Of a stretch of 64,000 bases of DNA, positions 61,186 through 64,000 are shown one piece after another (position 1 is the first letter of the stretch; each line of letters begins with the position of its first letter). The position numbers were made by a program, and so were the translations under genes. The notes below the pieces were generated by a model, which worked only from the letters and a program-made list of their open reading frames with translations, searched no databases and was not told the DNA's origin. The stretch comes from Chelonoidis abingdonii (lineage: Eukaryota > Chordata > Testudines > Testudinidae): the NCBI RefSeq assembly GCF_003597395.2, contig NC_133776.1, forward strand, positions 34,166,155-34,230,154, read 5' to 3'.

Positions 61186-61824
61186 TGTCACAGGATGCTC
61201 TATTCAAGGCCAAAGCGCCACCTCCAGGCCGTGTCTGGGGTTTAGCTCTGCTAGGCCAGTGTCCCTTCCTGGGGTTGCAATCAGTCATTCTCACTGTCTC
61301 TTGCTCTCTCAGGACTCAACTTCTGTCACTTCATGGCTTGGTCCTTGAGCCAGGTCCCTGTAGTTTCCCCTTCCAGGGGAAGGGGTGGGTTGTGTGCTCA
61401 AAGTCTCTTAAGACCTACTTTTCCATACAGTCTTCTCTTTCACTGTCCCTTGATAGTGCCACTTCCCAGTGGCTGGTAGGGGGACTCAGACTCACTCTCT
61501 ACACTTGGTTCCAACCCAGGGATTCAAAAACAAGAATACAAAGTCTGCACAGTCCTGAACCTTATTGCTGTATCCCTGGGTTACTTCCTATCTTACCTTT
61601 TCTCACACTGACAGTAACTGCAGTTTCTTTTTCTCTCTAGTCCCCTTCTATTCTCAACCACTAGCCTTGATACAGGCCCTCCTGTTCCCATCCAGCTGAG
61701 TTTCCTCTTTAATTAATCCTCATTCCTCCCTGGCTCCTCCTCCAGGTGCAGCCTATGTGGTTAATTGGCCCATTTAGCCACCTTAATCCCTTCAGGCCTT
61801 GTGTGTGGAGGATACCTCATCACA
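61186..61824. mobile_element. Solo-LTR-like insertion in copy G
   Basis: 639 bp starting TGTCACAGGATGCTC and ending CTCATCACA, so it has TG...CA ends. The flanks GTCCT (61181-61185) and ATCCT (61825-61829) look like a 5-bp target duplication with one mismatch. Removal would rejoin the copy G recombinase region. The interior is C/T-rich, without a retroviral gene. This is a single LTR relic of an LTR retroelement. The family is not recognised; orientation is undetermined. Confidence 0.7.
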
Positions 61825-62900
61825 ATCCTATCCCCCAGTCAGACCCAGACTGTCTAAAACTGACAGCTTGGCTATTGAGAGGGAAGTATTAATCTCAATC
61901 AGACTATTCTCCATAGTAACTGGAACTTTGCTCCTCCAGATGAGTTACAACACTAAAGGCTTAGTCCTCTGTCTGGATGATGTTTAGCTCATGGTGTCAA
62001 GAAAACAACAATAAAAATCTGCAAGACCCTGGTATCCCAGCTATTTTTAGACTTTTTCAAGATGGTGTGGACAAGGGACTTCAGCCTAGCACCATCACAT
62101 GCCAGATATTGGCCACAAATAGCATTTTACACACACTTCTCAGGTTCCTTTGCAGAGAATCCTCAAGTATCCAGATCTCTCAGAGCAGTTAGACTGGCTA
62201 GACCTCGGTCAGACCAATATTTCCTAAATCAGACCTACCACTGGTGCAGGAAGCCCTGACCACCCACTCATTTGAACCATTGAGCATGGTCACACCGTTC
62301 TATTTCTCAGTCAATACCTGTTTCGGGATTGCTATGATGTCGGCTACACAAATCTGGGAGTTGGCAGCTTCGGCTGTGTAGGAACCTCAGTGTGTTCCCC
62401 AATGAAAAGTTGGTGCTAAGGACCCTAGAATCTTTTTTGCCAAAGTTGAACTCATTGTTCCATGTCTCATGGGAGGTCATCCACCCATCATTCTGTCCAA
62501 AGCCACAGCATCCAACAGAAAAACTCTGGCATAATCTGGATGTTTGTAGAGCACTAAAGATGTATATTGAGTGCACCAAACTGCCAAGCAGATCAGGCTC
62601 CTTGTTTATCTCCTTTCATCTGAAGTATCAAAGGGTCCGGGTACCCAAACTCTGGCCAGATTGATCACGTTATGTATTGTAGGGACAGAAGGATCGGATG
62701 TCTGACGGAATCAATAAATACTCTGTAAAGTCTATGGTGACTTCATGGGCACAGTCTGTGCTTCTGGTGTGGAGATATGCAGGGTAGCAACACTACCCTC
62801 TCTAGTAATATCTTTATTAGACGCTATAAGGTGGATTCTCTATCATCCACAGAGGCTTCCTTCAGCAGGAGGATACTGCATGAGGTGACCCAGAAATAGT
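61825..62900 (+). pseudogene. DIRS tyrosine recombinase remnant, copy G
   Basis: Broken frames with a YSVKSMVTSWAQS segment near 62715-62755, where the expected H-x-x-R box reads Y-S-V-K, and the C-terminal FIRRYKVDSLSSTEASFSRR near 62811-62875. Both catalytic-box substitutions and stops indicate an inactive relic. Confidence 0.65.
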
Positions 62901-62960
62901 TTGCAATACTGGCAATTAATTTCATAGGTGGGTTTTCTCTATGTTGTTCTATTTCTTTAT

Positions 62961-64000
62961 CTCGCCATACTTCTGTTCCCTGCTTGCTATTTCCCATACA
63001 TATCAGATTTGAGAGAGACACTGAGCAGTTGAATAGGAAAATTCTTGCCTGATTATTTCCTCTCTGCTAACATCTCCCACGATTCTGCCATCTCTGGGTG
63101 GCTTCTTATCACAATTTAAATTTTGTCTATTGGTTATCTACAGTTTGTGGGCCAGTTAGCCTACTGTATATAGCTTATGGGATGGCAATGATGATGTTGT
63201 TGCTAATCATATCCTAAGAGTCATTACACAGGTAGCAAGCCAAAGAGCTGCAGCCAGGAGGGGAATAGTCTATACCTATCAGAATGTTGGAGTGACTCTA
63301 GTGGAAGGAAATTGTTGGGTAAAAATATTCTCATTGCTGTGGGAGAGGGAGCTGAATCCTGTTCTTGTATCAGTAGACTTGTTAGCATCAATTAAAATCT
63401 AAGTCCAGACCTCGCCCTTTCTTACACGGGTCCAATCCCATTGAGGGCAATGGAGGGTTTTACAACCACGCTGAGGCAGAACTGGTCCTCAGGAATCCTT
63501 GTGGTCAGTGACAGATGAGTAAACCAACTTGACTTTCTGATCCTAGGTTGCCTCAGCAGAAGTGCCAGTTAGAAAAAACACCTCTTCTAAGCAACATGAA
63601 TTAGGCGTGGAAGTCCCTAAGAAAGATATCCCTGCTGCCATTTTTAGTCACTTCAGAATAGCAACACACTTTAAATACAAAACTGTTAATAGAGTATTCA
63701 AATGGACTAATGGAAATATACTGAAATGACATCACTATTTGTTGACATTAATGGTTTCTTTGGAAATATTTATTAATTAGTTCAGTCACGGTTGTTGCTT
63801 GTATCACTCTTCCAATACTTCAGTTGATGAATAATTATCCATTAACATTATATTGTCTATTGCTCCTTCAGCCCTAATACAACATCCAATGGGATTGTTA
63901 AATGTACATTGCATAAAACCTTCCATTGATATTCTTGCACATAAAATGGAGTAGGAATTTGACACTGTAATTGTTCAAGTACTAAAAAACATATCTAGCA
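62961..64000. other. 3' flank to window end, no recognised element
   Basis: AT-rich sequence in which I recognise no exon, RNA gene or transposon terminus. In mammals DNER lies beyond TRIP12's 3' end; nothing of it is visible here. Confidence 0.5.

Larger units (their letters stand above)
58661..62960 (+). mobile_element. DIRS-like retrotransposon copy G (second lineage)
   Basis: Directly after copy F begins a different DIRS-like element on the + strand. Its gag remnant, about 58735-59560, has a FEDAIREEWKTPDK segment near 58867-58905, DRKMKATLRRRFEAS near 59065-59100, and SARAMAPSSAARDNIWQTLM near 59289-59350, a gag type different from that of copies A to F. RT remnants lie at about 59690-60240 (SVDLANVYLHSPVP). 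The RNase H end at 60440-60990 has QKADSLSRYAVNSEW and VVDLFASHKNRKL. Recombinase remnants follow to about 62900 (RRYKVDSLSSTEASFSRR at 62822-62875), interrupted by a solo-LTR-like insertion. No terminal repeats are recognised. Confidence 0.75.

Overview
The window is nuclear DNA from a vertebrate, most likely a turtle and certainly an amniote of the reptile lineage. The only host gene I can support is the 3' part of TRIP12, a HECT-type E3 ubiquitin ligase, on the + strand. Eighteen coding exons (82-273 through 48931-49127) join with consistent splice phases into an open frame of 854 residues plus stop. This is the C-terminal part of the roughly 2000-residue protein and includes the whole HECT domain with its catalytic cysteine. 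The 5' exons lie upstream of the window. A 3' UTR of roughly 2 kb follows. The turtle call rests on CR1 LINE 3' ends with a typical turtle-type tail, on a family of small DNA transposons with TCTACACT-like termini, and on many DIRS-like retrotransposons. It is an inference from repeat content.

Almost everything else is mobile DNA in the introns and the 3' flank. I see seven DIRS-like tyrosine-recombinase retrotransposon copies, named A to G here: A 1952-7423, B about 23750-26760, C about 26760-32852, D about 36460-38330, E 40181-45943, F about 54631-58660, G about 58661-62960. All read on the + strand, the same strand as TRIP12. Copy E is the best preserved and shows the full DIRS layout: inverted terminal repeats, gag-like, RT/RNase H and tyrosine recombinase remnants, and an internal complementary region next to the right repeat that mirrors both outer ends. 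All copies carry stops and frameshifts and look dead.

The elements are layered. In the intron at 39266-47354 an old LINE-like repeat (39641-46490) is split by a CR1 3' end, which is split by DIRS copy E and by a second small insertion. CR1 also interrupts copy B, a hAT-like element with an 8-bp target duplication interrupts another CR1 (22844-23529), a second hAT-like element interrupts copy C (28611-29477), and a solo-LTR-like insertion interrupts copy G (61186-61824). Small MITEs, a foldback element and simple repeats fill part of the remainder.

No second host gene, no structural RNA gene and no CRISPR-like array was found. The introns between 274 and 1401, 7427 and 9285, 9444 and 19979, and most of 32856-36185, are ordinary non-coding sequence apart from the repeats listed.
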